Assembly (NCBI GenBank): GCA_903898755.1
Contig: CAIUGT010000097.1
Span: 1 to 60,548, forward strand
Length of the DNA: 60,548 nucleotides
Origin: an uncultured bacterium
GTDB lineage: Bacteria > Planctomycetota > Phycisphaerae > Phycisphaerales > SM1A02
Reading direction: 5' to 3'
How positions within the stretch are numbered: the stretch's first letter is position 1; each line of letters opens with the position of its first letter. The position numbers were made by a program, and so were the translations under genes. The notes beneath the pieces are model-generated. The model ran no database searches. It saw only the letters and a program-made list of their open reading frames with translations, and was not told where the DNA came from. Shown one piece after another: positions 11,319 to 20,115 of this stretch.

Positions 11319-13793
11319 TTAGAAAGGAAGTTCGGCGTTGAAAGAGAACACTTGGGTTTCGTCCGTGTCCTGTTTCATTAACGGAACCGCAAAATCCAGC
11401 GCGATTGGGGCGGGACCAAGCGCGCCAATGTACAAACGCAAGCCCACTCCAACGCTGACCCGGTATTGGTAGAACCCAAGCGGATTTGGAATATCACCCG
11501 CGTAGCTATTGCCAGTCACGGTTCCGGAATCCACAAAGGCGACGGCGGTGATGACGTCTTGGAAGACCGGCGTTTCATATTGCGTGCCTGCGAAGAACAT
11601 GAACTGACCGCCAATGTTTGTGGCGGGCGCGCCGTTGCTTGGACCTTGATCCGTTGGCGGATAGGAGTTTGGATATCCCTGCAACTGATAGGTCACAGGA
11701 CTGATGGTGCGGAACGCGAAGCCGCGCAATGAGCGACCACCCAAATAGAAACGTTCAAACACGGGCGCATTGTCGCCGGCGATATAGCCCATTTGGGAAT
11801 TAAATCGCAGCGTGGTTTTGCGGCCAAGAAAATCCTCATCCAATGTGAGAAACGTGGTGTAACTGCCGCGCAACATTGGAAAGCTGTAAGAGCCTCCGTA
11901 CATGCTGGCGGTGACTTCGGAAACCGAACCAGCGCCTGGGCGCGTTTTGCTGTCAACGGTGTTGCGCGAAATGGATGTGGAAATCACGCCAAATTGACTT
12001 GGGCCCGCCTGGTCATTTTCAACAACCAACGGAGTGCCATCTTGAAATTGTGTCAGCGTGACATTTTCAAGACGCACGTTGGTTCCAAATGTCCAGAAGT
12101 CGCCAAGACGTCGACCAGTTCCAAATCCCAACGTTGTGCGTTCTTCGGTCCATTGAGGGTAGATGCGATTGCGATAGGACAAACTTGTGTTGCCCGACCA
12201 ATCGCTTTCAAATAAATGCGGCTCGCCCAGCGAGATGGAGTAGGTGCTCACATCAATACCTGGTTGAATGGCAATGGTGAATGTTTGGCCCGCGCCACGG
12301 AACGCGCGTCCCGCCGTGAATTCACTGAACGAAGTCGGCACGTCGGCGATGTCAAAGTTGTATTGATTCAAAGAAATTTCACCGCCGAACCCTTGATCGG
12401 TGCCGATGGCCAAACCAAAATTCACGCTGCCTGTGTTCTTCTCTTTCACTTCCACCAGCACGTCGCGCGTTTGTGGATGGTCGGGGTCGGGCTCTTGCGG
12501 CGTGACGCGAATGTCGTTGAACAAGTTGGTGGATTTCAGGCGGATTTGCGTGAGTTCAATTTCGCGTCCGTCCATGGGGCGCCCTGGTTGAAAGCGAACC
12601 ATGCGGCGGATAATTTTATCACGCGTAATGAAATTGCCTTGAATTTGCACCAATCCAGTCTCAAAGCGATCACCCTCGGTGACGTTGACCAGCATGTCCA
12701 CTTCGGCTTCCTCACCCGAACGCACATAGGTTGTGGTGACCTTCGCGTTGATGTAACCCATGACAAAGTACGAGGTTTGAATGCTCTTCACGCTCGCGTC
12801 AATGCCTTTCTTTTGAAAGGCGTCGCCAGGGCGAATGACCATCAATGAACGCAATTGCTCGGATGAAAAAGTTTTTAACTCCCCGTCGCTGCCCGTGCCT
12901 TCAACGCGCACGGAGCGCAGTCGATACTCGCGGCCTTCGTCAATGACAAAGACAACCTTGGCCTCTTTCTGATCGGAGTTCAGTTCAACTCGTCGATCAA
13001 CGCGCACGTCAACAAAACCATGATCCTTGTAAAATTTATCCAGCGTGGCAACATCGTCCACTAAGGCTTCCTCATCCAAGTTGCCTTTTCGGAAAATAAA
13101 AATCCACGGTTTGGTCTTAATTTCCGCGGAAAGTTGCTTGTCTGGAAAAGTGCGGTTGCCCACAAATTCAACTTCTTGAATGCGCACGCGTGGACCTTCC
13201 ACAATGCGGAAAATTAAAATTCCGGAATCCTTCAGACGCGATTCATCCACCGTGATCTCCACCAAATAATGACCTTTATTGCGGTACAGGTCCTTCATTT
13301 TCAAAATGCTTTGTTCCAGCAAAAAGTCGTCGCGCGGACCGCCCGGATACAACGGAATGACGGCGCGCAATTCCTGATCGCTCACCGCTTTGTTGCCCAC
13401 TGTTTGAATGTCAAGAACCAAACTTTGTTCAATCAATGTGTAGATGACTTCAACCGTGCCGTCGGGTTGCAGAGACGCTTCCGCCGTGACTGTTTCAAAA
13501 TGACCCAGGCGATACAGACTGGCCACGTCGGCGCGCACCGCCAGTGATTCGTAGGGCTCGCCCGCGCCAATGCGCAGATTGTTCTTGACTTCCTGCTCGC
13601 TGATTCTGCTGAGACCCTTGATGGTTACCAATGAGATTGGTCGATCGGCGAAAGTTTGGTCCTCAATGTCGCCAGCGCGCGAGATGGGCGCGGGCAATGC
13701 GATCATGACGAACAGCATGATCAAAATAAAATTGAATCGCCATATTTTCGGGCGACAACCCGAGCAACGGCTTTGGCGGACGGGCCTTTTCAT
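11319..13793 (-). CDS. bamA: Outer membrane protein assembly factor BamA
   Basis: An 824-residue Omp85 protein, the central pore of the machinery that inserts beta-barrels into the outer membrane. The signal peptide (FILIMLFVMIALPAPISRAG) follows a basic N-region. Five POTRA-like repeats can be followed between about residues 50 and 420 (VTIKGLSRISEQEV, VEFVGNRTFPDKQL, VRVEGTGSDGELK, VQIQGNFITRDKIIRR among them). The barrel fills the C-terminal half, with the conserved RGF loop in LGGRSLRGFAFR, and the chain ends in a C-terminal Phe. Length is close to E. coli BamA (810). ATG 13793 is chosen because the signal peptide begins there; the frame is open to 13988 but that part overlaps the divergent lpxD2 region. 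Confidence 0.93.
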   Translation of the reverse strand: MKRPVRQSRCSGCRPKIWRFNFILIMLFVMIALPAPISRAGDIEDQTFADRPISLVTIKGLSRISEQEVKNNLRIGAGEPYESLAVRADVASLYRLGHFETVTAEASLQPDGTVEVIYTLIEQSLVLDIQTVGNKAVSDQELRAVIPLYPGGPRDDFLLEQSILKMKDLYRNKGHYLVEITVDESRLKDSGILIFRIVEGPRVRIQEVEFVGNRTFPDKQLSAEIKTKPWIFIFRKGNLDEEALVDDVATLDKFYKDHGFVDVRVDRRVELNSDQKEAKVVFVIDEGREYRLRSVRVEGTGSDGELKTFSSEQLRSLMVIRPGDAFQKKGIDASVKSIQTSYFVMGYINAKVTTTYVRSGEEAEVDMLVNVTEGDRFETGLVQIQGNFITRDKIIRRMVRFQPGRPMDGREIELTQIRLKSTNLFNDIRVTPQEPDPDHPQTRDVLVEVKEKNTGSVNFGLAIGTDQGFGGEISLNQYNFDIADVPTSFSEFTAGRAFRGAGQTFTIAIQPGIDVSTYSISLGEPHLFESDWSGNTSLSYRNRIYPQWTEERTTLGFGTGRRLGDFWTFGTNVRLENVTLTQFQDGTPLVVENDQAGPSQFGVISTSISRNTVDSKTRPGAGSVSEVTASMYGGSYSFPMLRGSYTTFLTLDEDFLGRKTTLRFNSQMGYIAGDNAPVFERFYLGGRSLRGFAFRTISPVTYQLQGYPNSYPPTDQGPSNGAPATNIGGQFMFFAGTQYETPVFQDVITAVAFVDSGTVTGNSYAGDIPNPLGFYQYRVSVGVGLRLYIGALGPAPIALDFAVPLMKQDTDETQVFSFNAELPF

Positions 13794-13923
13794 TTCTACT
13801 TTGCAGGATAACCGTGTGCAAGAATGGGCGCACACACTGAAACAAACCCGCGCCACTAGGAAAACAATTTTAGACCGCATTGCCTCCACGCAATCAAAGT
13901 TGGTTGCTAGGCTTGGGGTTGTT

Positions 13924-15033
13924 ATGGCTATCCGACTTGACGAACTTGCCAACACAATTGGCGCCACATTGCGCGGAGACGGCGCCACTCTGGTGCATTC
14001 CTGCGCCCCGATCGACCGCGCCCAGGTTGGTCAAGTCAGTTTCCTTGCCAATAGAAAATATGCTGCGCATTTAGCCACAACCAACGCCTCCGCGGTCATT
14101 GTGGTCAGCGGCGAAACAGCAAAGGCGGGTGTGGCCACATTGGAGGCAGTCGATCCATACTTTGCATTTCGCCAGGCCATGGTCGCGCTTCATGGCTTTC
14201 GAAAACATCCAGCGCCAATCCTTGCGTCGCAGAAAAATAATTCCATTTCGGAGCGCGCTGTCATTCATGCAACCGTGCAACTAGGTCGCGATTGCGTGGT
14301 CCATGCGGGGGTGGTGCTTGAGCGCGGCGTGACGCTTGGCGCACGCTGCGTGATTTATCCCAACGCCTATGTTGGCGAAGGTGTGAATATGGGCGATGAT
14401 TGCATTGTGTATCCAGGCGTATGCATTTATGACGGGTGCGTCATTGGCAATCGCGTCACATTGCACGCCAACACGGTGATTGGCAGCGACGGATTTGGTT
14501 TCGCAACGCACAAGGGGCGCCACGAAAAAATTCCTCAGTCGGGCATTGTTGTTCTAGAGGACGATGTGGAGATTGGATCATGCTGTGTGATTGAGCGCGC
14601 CGCGATGGAAGAGACGCGCATTGGCGCGGGAACGAAATTCGCGGATCTGATTTCAATTGGACATGGAACACGCATAGGCAAGCATTGTTTGCTTGTGAGT
14701 TTGGTGGGCATTAGCGGCAGCGTGGACATGGGCAACTATGTTGTATTGGGCGGGCAAGCTGGCGTGACTGGACATTTGTCCATCGGCGACGGCGTGCAAG
14801 TCGCGGGCAAGTCCGCGGTGGTTGGTGACATCGCACCTGGAATGCGGGTTGCCGGCGTTCCAGCCATTGAAAGCGATATCTCATTGCGAAATCATCTTGT
14901 TTTTCGAGATCTGTACGGCATGTCTCGAAAATTAAAATCGCTTGAACGTGAAGTCGCCAAACTTCAAGACGCCAAAAAGAGCGCGGGCATATCCAGCCAC
15001 GAAAATCCTTCTTCAACAAATCCACCCTTGTAA
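13924..15033 (+). CDS. lpxD: UDP-3-O-acylglucosamine N-acyltransferase LpxD, copy 2
   Basis: A 369-residue LpxD with the textbook N domain (MAIRLDELANTIGATLRGD, then QVGQVSFLANRKYAAHL). The hexapeptide beta-helix includes HANTVIGSDGFGFA (about 181-194) and the expected catalytic His247 in SIGHGTRIG. A C-terminal helix follows (SRKLKSLEREVAKL). Its N domain is closer to the standard family than that of the lpxD inside the operon at 8702. It is divergent from bamA, with 130 bases between them that should hold both promoters. gcvT starts 19 bases after its stop. The two copies may use different acyl chains or substrates, or act under different conditions; sequence alone does not decide. Confidence 0.93.
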   Translation: MAIRLDELANTIGATLRGDGATLVHSCAPIDRAQVGQVSFLANRKYAAHLATTNASAVIVVSGETAKAGVATLEAVDPYFAFRQAMVALHGFRKHPAPILASQKNNSISERAVIHATVQLGRDCVVHAGVVLERGVTLGARCVIYPNAYVGEGVNMGDDCIVYPGVCIYDGCVIGNRVTLHANTVIGSDGFGFATHKGRHEKIPQSGIVVLEDDVEIGSCCVIERAAMEETRIGAGTKFADLISIGHGTRIGKHCLLVSLVGISGSVDMGNYVVLGGQAGVTGHLSIGDGVQVAGKSAVVGDIAPGMRVAGVPAIESDISLRNHLVFRDLYGMSRKLKSLEREVAKLQDAKKSAGISSHENPSSTNPPL

Positions 15034-15052
15034 AATTCAGCACAGGAAAAAA

Positions 15053-16210
15053 ATGACAACAGCAACACTTTTAGAAACACCGTTCCACGCCATGCACTTG
15101 CAGCACCACGCCAAAATGACGGACTTCGCGGGTTGGGACATGCCGCTGCATTTCGGATCCATTCTTGACGAGCATCGATGGACGCGCACGTCCGCCGGCT
15201 TCTTTGATGTGAGCCACATGGGTCGAATTAAATTCACTGGCCGACATGCGCGGCGATTTTTGGATCGCATTTGCACGCGCGGAATTCTTGGCATGACCAA
15301 AGGCTCGGTGCGCTACGGTTTGGTGTTGAATGAGCAGGGCGGTTGTCGCGACGACATCCTGGTGTACTGCTTGGAAGAGGACGAATATTTAATGGTGTGC
15401 AATGCGTCGAATCGCTTGAAATTGCTGCAGCATTTTGCGGAAAATAAGGGTGATTTGGTTTTCAAAATGGACGACCAAACCGCCTCCACCGCCATGGTCG
15501 CGTTGCAAGGACCCAAGGTCATGGATTTAGTCAGCACCATGAGCCGCGAAATCCCAACGCTGAAGCGCTATCGCTTTGTTGAAAAAAGTTTAATGGTGGT
15601 GAAGTTGCTCGTCAGTCGAACGGGGTACACAGGCGAGGACGGCGTGGAAATTATTTTGGGCGCGGGCATGGCCAAGTTGGCGCTCAGCATGCTGCTGAAA
15701 GACATGGGCGGCGCGACAAGCGTGATCAAGCCGTGCGGTCTTGGCGCGCGCGACACGTTGCGCATGGAAGCCGGCATGCCGTTGTATGGACACGAGATTG
15801 ACGAGACTGTTGATCCGTTGACGGCGGGATTGAACTTCGCGGTGAAAATGGACAAGGGCGCGGGCGATGAACGCGAAGTGCGTTTCATTGGTCAAGATGC
15901 GCTAGAGAAAATTGCCAAGGCGGGGCTGAAACAAAAGTTGGTTGGATTGAAATTGCAGGGTCGTCGTAGCGCGCGTCAAGGGATGAATGTCATCGCAAGC
16001 GGAGCAGGCGGCGATCGCGTTGTTGGTCGCGTCACCAGTGGGTGCTTGAGCCCAACGCTTGACATGCCTATTGCCATGGCCATTGTGGATATGGATATTG
16101 CCGAGAAAATGCCCGCGTTAATGGTGGATCTGGGACGCGAACGCGCTGAGGCCGCGGTCTATCAACTGCCGTTTTATAACCCGACAAAGCCTGGCAAATC
16201 AGCGACTTGA
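15053..16210 (+). CDS. gcvT: Glycine cleavage system T protein (aminomethyltransferase)
   Basis: A 385-residue tetrahydrofolate-dependent aminomethyltransferase. It releases ammonia from the aminomethyl group on lipoylated GcvH and forms methylene-THF. Recognised blocks are MTDFAGWDMPLHFGSILDEH, GFFDVSHMGRI, RTGYTGEDGVEI, GLGARDTLRMEAGMPLYGHEID and GCLSPTLDMPIAMAIV, covering both the folate-binding domain and the C-terminal barrel. ATG 15053 has AGGA seven bases upstream, which decides the start. gcvH and gcvP are not in the window. The gene follows lpxD2 by 19 bases, so transcription from the lpxD2 promoter is likely although the functions are unrelated. Confidence 0.95.
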   Translation: MTTATLLETPFHAMHLQHHAKMTDFAGWDMPLHFGSILDEHRWTRTSAGFFDVSHMGRIKFTGRHARRFLDRICTRGILGMTKGSVRYGLVLNEQGGCRDDILVYCLEEDEYLMVCNASNRLKLLQHFAENKGDLVFKMDDQTASTAMVALQGPKVMDLVSTMSREIPTLKRYRFVEKSLMVVKLLVSRTGYTGEDGVEIILGAGMAKLALSMLLKDMGGATSVIKPCGLGARDTLRMEAGMPLYGHEIDETVDPLTAGLNFAVKMDKGAGDEREVRFIGQDALEKIAKAGLKQKLVGLKLQGRRSARQGMNVIASGAGGDRVVGRVTSGCLSPTLDMPIAMAIVDMDIAEKMPALMVDLGRERAEAAVYQLPFYNPTKPGKSAT

Positions 16211-16330
16211 TTCAATATTGGAATACGTTGCGCTTGCGCCTTGTTCTATTTATGTATTGCCGATTTTGGGAAGCAGCGCGACCACATTTCTTGGTGAGTT
16301 AGATCCAGCGCTTTGTACAAAAATTTTTGC

Positions 16331-16347
16331 GCGTTGTCTCACAACGC
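16331..16347. terminator. Small hairpin between convergent gcvT and sigma factor genes
   Basis: A perfect 7-bp stem GCGTTGT / ACAACGC with a CTC loop. On the minus strand it is followed by GCAAAAATTTTTG, which could make it a weak terminator for the sigma factor gene. No other hairpin is seen in this 148-base gap. Confidence 0.35.
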
Positions 16348-16358
16348 CGCGAACAAAC

Positions 16359-17351
16359 TTAACGATCCGTTTTTGGAATTTTAATGCTTGGCACTTTGTT
16401 CGTGCGCGCCAATGAATTCTTGACACCAGAAACTTGGCGCGGCGATTCATTGTCGTTGGGCGCATCTGTTTCACCAACCGAGAAACGCAATGGCTTGTCG
16501 TCCATCATGCGCGTGTAGAGTTTTTTCAGGGCGTCCACTTCAATTTGACGCACTCGTTCACGGGTCAATCCCACTTGGTCGCCAACTTCTTTCAGTGTCA
16601 ATGGCTCTTGACCTTCCAGTCCAAATCGCAGGCGCAACACATGCGCATCGCGGTGGTCAATGGAGTCCAACAATTTTAAAATCACTGAGAAATCCTCGCG
16701 CGAACTAATTTTTTCCTCGGGGCCGGAATTGCGCGTGTCGGCGAAAAGATCGTTGAAGTTGGGCTCTTCGCCACCAATTGATTTTGGCGCCTGATTGGGC
16801 GAGTTATAAGCGGTAATCGCCTTCTTCACAATATTCAGTTTGCGCACTGGAATACCCATGATTTTGGAGAGTTCCAAAATGGATGGTGGCCGCGAATTCT
16901 CCGATTCAAATTTGCGCGTTTCAATTTTCCAACGCGCGATCAGTTCCACCATATAGGCGGGAATATGAATGGCTTGCTGGGAGTTGATCAAGGTTCGCTT
17001 GATGGCTTGCTTGATCCACCAACTTGCATAGGTGCTAAATCGTGCGCCTTGCGCGGGATCAAATCCTTGGGCGGCGCGAATCAATCCCACATTGCCTTCC
17101 TCAACCAAGTCAGAAAGGGAAAGTCCGCGGTGAGAATAATGTTTTGAAATGGCAATGACCAATCTCAGATTGGACTTGATCATCAATTCAATGGACTCGT
17201 TTCGAAGTTTGCTTTGCTGCGGGTCGCAGTCATCGCAGTTGTTGACAATCTTCCAACCTAAAATCTTCTCCGATTCCGGAGTCAACAACGGCGTTGCGCC
17301 AATTTGGCGCATGTATGTTTGTAAATCAGATGTAGCAAATACTCTCGCCAT
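16359..17351 (-). CDS. RNA polymerase sigma-70 factor, RpoD/RpoS-like
   Basis: A 330-residue sigma factor with region 1.2 (LQTYMRQIGATPLLTPESE) and region 2 (IKSNLRLVIAISKHYSHRGL, then LVEEGNVGLIRAAQGFDPAQG). The -10 recognition helix FSTYASWWIKQAIKRTL follows, then region 3 and region 4.2 with the helix-turn-helix LTLKEVGDQVGLTRERVRQIEVDALKKL. Region 1.1 is absent, so this resembles a group 2 or short group 1 factor; planctomycetes carry several. The unusual low-complexity tail (VGETDAPNDNESPRQ and on) follows region 4. ATG 17351 is used; an upstream in-frame start at 17381 would add ten residues. It is divergent from the UVR-motif gene. Confidence 0.92.
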   Translation of the reverse strand: MARVFATSDLQTYMRQIGATPLLTPESEKILGWKIVNNCDDCDPQQSKLRNESIELMIKSNLRLVIAISKHYSHRGLSLSDLVEEGNVGLIRAAQGFDPAQGARFSTYASWWIKQAIKRTLINSQQAIHIPAYMVELIARWKIETRKFESENSRPPSILELSKIMGIPVRKLNIVKKAITAYNSPNQAPKSIGGEEPNFNDLFADTRNSGPEEKISSREDFSVILKLLDSIDHRDAHVLRLRFGLEGQEPLTLKEVGDQVGLTRERVRQIEVDALKKLYTRMMDDKPLRFSVGETDAPNDNESPRQVSGVKNSLARTNKVPSIKIPKTDR

Positions 17352-17506
17352 AACTTCTTTTTGAAAGAGACTCCCAGCCACTCTACACGGATAGCATAGT
17401 TGCCCTGCGCCTTAAAACCCTACCCGAAATGATTTAAATTCGGAAGTTGCGCGCCCCTTGGAAGAACCCCCTCAAATAAAAAGATTTTGTGAGCTAGCAT
17501 GGTTTC

Positions 17507-18268
17507 ATGTCCAGCCCCAGCGATCTAACCCCCATTTTAAAGGATTGGCAGTGGCAATCCGGGGTCTTTGGCGCCAGAACCCTGTCGGGGCATGATGGAA
17601 GGCTGTTAATTCAGGTGCGCTTGGAACTTGGAATTATTCAAATGGAAGCCGATGGGCGGCCCGACGGCAACGCATCGGGTGGATTTGGATCTGTGCTTGA
17701 CCGCGTTCGATCGCAACTTGCGATTCTTGGCGGGCCGGCCACCGGTGGTGGATCGCGTCTGAGCGCGGATGACGTCTCCGATTTAAGCGGCGAGATTTTG
17801 CTCTTTCGCCAACGCGCCATGGCGTGCGCGGTGTTGGAATTATGGCCAAGGGTTCGACGCGACGCGCTTCACAATATTGAAATTCTTGAATTGCTCTGGA
17901 CGCGAGGCGTCGACAACCCGCAGCGTTTGCATAGTGAATTGTGGCGCGCCAATGAAATCAAAATGCAAGTGCGCGCCGAAGTGGCCGTTGCGCTATCGGC
18001 GGGAAGAAAATCAGAAGCGGGGCTCGCAATTGACCGCGGTTTGGAAGCACTTGAAAAATCATTTCAGCGCGCCGGAGCCGTGGATCAATTTGAACGCTCT
18101 ATTGAAACACAGTACTTGCGCGGCTTGCGCGAGTCGCTCACATTGAAATTGCCAGCAAGTCAACGCCTTGAATTGGAACGGCGAATGTTGGTCGCCATTG
18201 GTTGCGAGAATTTTGAATTGGCGGCCATACTTCGTGATGAATTGCGACAGATGGGGCCTTCATTGTGA
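17507..18268 (+). CDS. Protein with C-terminal UVR-like motif
   Basis: A 253-residue protein. The C-terminus (about 215-250: LELERRMLVAIGCENFELAAILRDELRQM) is a clear UVR motif, the helical hairpin by which UvrB and UvrC, and also McsA-type proteins, make contacts. The first 210 residues are not recognised. They begin with a beta-rich part (LLIQVRLELGIIQMEADGRP) and continue with helices (REDALHNIEILELLWTRG-like). The family of planctomycete proteins with this layout has no known function. The stop codon TGA overlaps the ATG of the DUF456 gene (TGATG), so the two are translationally coupled. Confidence 0.7.
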   Translation: MSSPSDLTPILKDWQWQSGVFGARTLSGHDGRLLIQVRLELGIIQMEADGRPDGNASGGFGSVLDRVRSQLAILGGPATGGGSRLSADDVSDLSGEILLFRQRAMACAVLELWPRVRRDALHNIEILELLWTRGVDNPQRLHSELWRANEIKMQVRAEVAVALSAGRKSEAGLAIDRGLEALEKSFQRAGAVDQFERSIETQYLRGLRESLTLKLPASQRLELERRMLVAIGCENFELAAILRDELRQMGPSL

Positions 18269-18801
18269 TGTGGGCGCAATACATTGGCGCCAGTTTTTTT
18301 GCCGTGATTGGATTGGCGTGCGTGGTGGTAACGCCACTCGGCTTGCCTGGAACATGGATCATGATTGGATTGGCGGGAATGTCTGACGCGGTCGTCTTGG
18401 GGATGTGGCCGGCGCAAGACATTCCATTTGGAATTTGGGCGATGGTCATCGCTGTCCTTGCGGGAACCACGGGCGAAGTGCTTGAATTTGTCGCAGGCGC
18501 GCTGGGCGCCAAGGCTGGTGGCGCGTCGCGCAAGGGCGCGGTTGGCAGCATGATTGGAAGCGTCATTGGTCTCATCATTGGAACAATCTTCATTCCAATT
18601 CCGCTTGTAGGTTCCGCTATTGGCGCAATCGCGGGCGCGGTTGTTGGCGCGATTGCGGGTGAAAAAATCCATGGGCGCGACATGAAAGATTCACTCAAGC
18701 CCGCTGCTGGCGCGGCCATCGGAAGAATTCTTGGCGCGCTTTCCAAAGCGCCGTTCGCCCTGATCGCATGGTTTGTGTTGGTGTGGGACGCGTTCACCTA
18801 A
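18268..18801 (+). CDS. DUF456 family membrane protein
   Basis: A 177-residue integral membrane protein. Two N-terminal membrane helices (YIGASFFAVIGLACVVVTPL and the one after WIMIG) are followed by a glycine-zipper region (about 85-140: GSMIGSVIGLIIGTIFIP, then GAIAGAVVGAIAGE). A last hydrophobic stretch follows. The GLPGTW motif after the first helix and the KAGGASRKGA segment are typical of DUF456, whose function is unknown. The start is either GTG 18265 or ATG 18268. I use the ATG, which overlaps the upstream TGA by one base. A glycine zipper of this kind can mediate helix packing or oligomers. Confidence 0.82.
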   Translation: MWAQYIGASFFAVIGLACVVVTPLGLPGTWIMIGLAGMSDAVVLGMWPAQDIPFGIWAMVIAVLAGTTGEVLEFVAGALGAKAGGASRKGAVGSMIGSVIGLIIGTIFIPIPLVGSAIGAIAGAVVGAIAGEKIHGRDMKDSLKPAAGAAIGRILGALSKAPFALIAWFVLVWDAFT

Positions 18802-18915
18802 TTTGCGTGCCCATGTTCATGCGGCGTTGATCGGGTGCGCCTGCTGACAAGAGACACAATTTGTGCCAGCAGATCTTGAGTGAAAAATCAGATTCGCAAA
18901 ATCATGTGCGCACAA

Positions 18916-19383
18916 TCACTCGCCTACATCGACATTCTCCAAATCTTCAACGCGGGTCAGAAGATTGCCTTTCAGAGTCACGCACAGTTGCGGCGTACCC
19001 TCAAAGCGCAAAATAAATGTGCGACACTTCATGGTGTCATCTGCCGATGTCGCTGTCATATGTTGCGCGGCTCTATTTTCTTGCGGATTGCATTTCTCAT
19101 GCAGCTCATGCGCCCAGCCGCGAGCGATGGGTTCCACAATTCCACGGCCGCCATCCAATTCGCGCGCGCTTTGAAGTGTTAAATACAAGCCGCGATGTTT
19201 GGCAATCGCCTCAACAACCATGTGATCATGCACATTCATCGCGGTCAGCAGGCTGGGGCAACGCCAACATAAAGTTTCCCGCGCATCCGGCTGCACAATC
19301 GCCGCTCCAGCCAAAAGCCAGTCAAAATGATGGCGTCCGTCGGTTGTTGTGTGGCGAAGAATTGCGGTTTGCAGGGGGTTCAT
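18916..19383 (-). CDS. Small conserved protein, possibly LigD phosphoesterase-like
   Basis: A 155-residue protein. The opening (ILRHTTTDGRHHFDWLLAG), the middle RGLYLTLQSARELDGGRG and the final FILRFEGTPQLCVTLKG recall, by memory, a planctomycete family with the fold of the LigD 3'-phosphoesterase domain (HxxxxxHxD/W start, then a GGRG turn). The match is weak, and the catalytic His/Asp set of true LigD enzymes is not clearly complete. No signal peptide or membrane segment. Its start is 45 bases from the divergent lipoprotein gene at 19429, leaving room for one short shared promoter region. It may instead be an unrelated hypothetical protein. Confidence 0.55.
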   Translation of the reverse strand: MNPLQTAILRHTTTDGRHHFDWLLAGAAIVQPDARETLCWRCPSLLTAMNVHDHMVVEAIAKHRGLYLTLQSARELDGGRGIVEPIARGWAHELHEKCNPQENRAAQHMTATSADDTMKCRTFILRFEGTPQLCVTLKGNLLTRVEDLENVDVGE

Positions 19384-19428
19384 TGGTCAACACGCTATTG
19401 CACGGAAGACCTTATCATCTCGACGCCC

Positions 19429-20103
19429 ATGACTCACTTCACCAAAATTATCGTCGCTTCGCTTCTCGCAACGCCATTGTTGGTTGGTTGCAGCAGCACG
19501 CCCCCCATTGAAAGCACCACCAACGCGGCGCAGCACTACATTGACTTTGATCAATGCGCGGAAGCCGCCGATTTAATTCGACCCGTTGTTGTGCAGTGGC
19601 CCGGTGAATGGAAGGCGCAATTTATTTATGGCAAAGCCGAATTATGCCTGAACGATTTACCCGAAGCGCGTCACGCGCTTGAGGCCGCCAACGCGCGCAT
19701 GCCGAGCAACATGGACGTTGTGTTTGCCCTGGCGGATTGCATGGAAAAGCAAAAAGATATTCCAGAGTTGTACTTGCTTCTTCGCAACGCCGGCGCGGAG
19801 TTTCGTAGCGCGGAGGCATACGTAAAGCTTGCGGAAATCGCGGACAGCACCGGCGATATGGATTCGGAAAAAACAGCGCTCTTAGCCGCCATTGAACTCG
19901 ACGAGGGCTACGGCATGAAGCGAATCATTAGTCCATATCTGCAAATGGCTGCGCTGCAAGACAAGCTTGGCGATAAAGCCGAAGCACTGCGCCGATTGCG
20001 CCAGGCCTACGGCGTGAATCCAAACGATCCACGCGTTCAATCGGCTCTGCAAGAGCGCGGACAAGTTCTTGGTCCAACCCTGGCCCTGCCTGGTGGAATT
20101 TAA
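19429..20103 (+). CDS. TPR-repeat lipoprotein
   Basis: A 224-residue lipoprotein. The signal peptide ends in a lipobox (LLVGCSS), so Cys about 21 should be lipidated. The mature part is a run of helix pairs in TPR style: CAEAADLIRPVVVQWPGEWK, FIYGKAELCLNDLPEARHAL, then RMPSNMDVVFALADCMEKQ and DKLGDKAEALRRLRQAYGVN. Such proteins act as scaffolds at the envelope. ATG 19429 is chosen because the signal peptide starts exactly there; the frame is open to 19327 but that part is antisense to the neighbouring gene. The ArsR-methyltransferase gene follows after 12 bases, so the two are probably one transcript. Confidence 0.85.
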   Translation: MTHFTKIIVASLLATPLLVGCSSTPPIESTTNAAQHYIDFDQCAEAADLIRPVVVQWPGEWKAQFIYGKAELCLNDLPEARHALEAANARMPSNMDVVFALADCMEKQKDIPELYLLLRNAGAEFRSAEAYVKLAEIADSTGDMDSEKTALLAAIELDEGYGMKRIISPYLQMAALQDKLGDKAEALRRLRQAYGVNPNDPRVQSALQERGQVLGPTLALPGGI

Positions 20104-20115
20104 TTTCGTGCCGCG

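Noticed and set aside
13794-13988. N-terminal extension of BamA
   Set aside because: The frame is open to 13988, but the extra residues precede an intact signal peptide and overlap the start of the divergent lpxD2.
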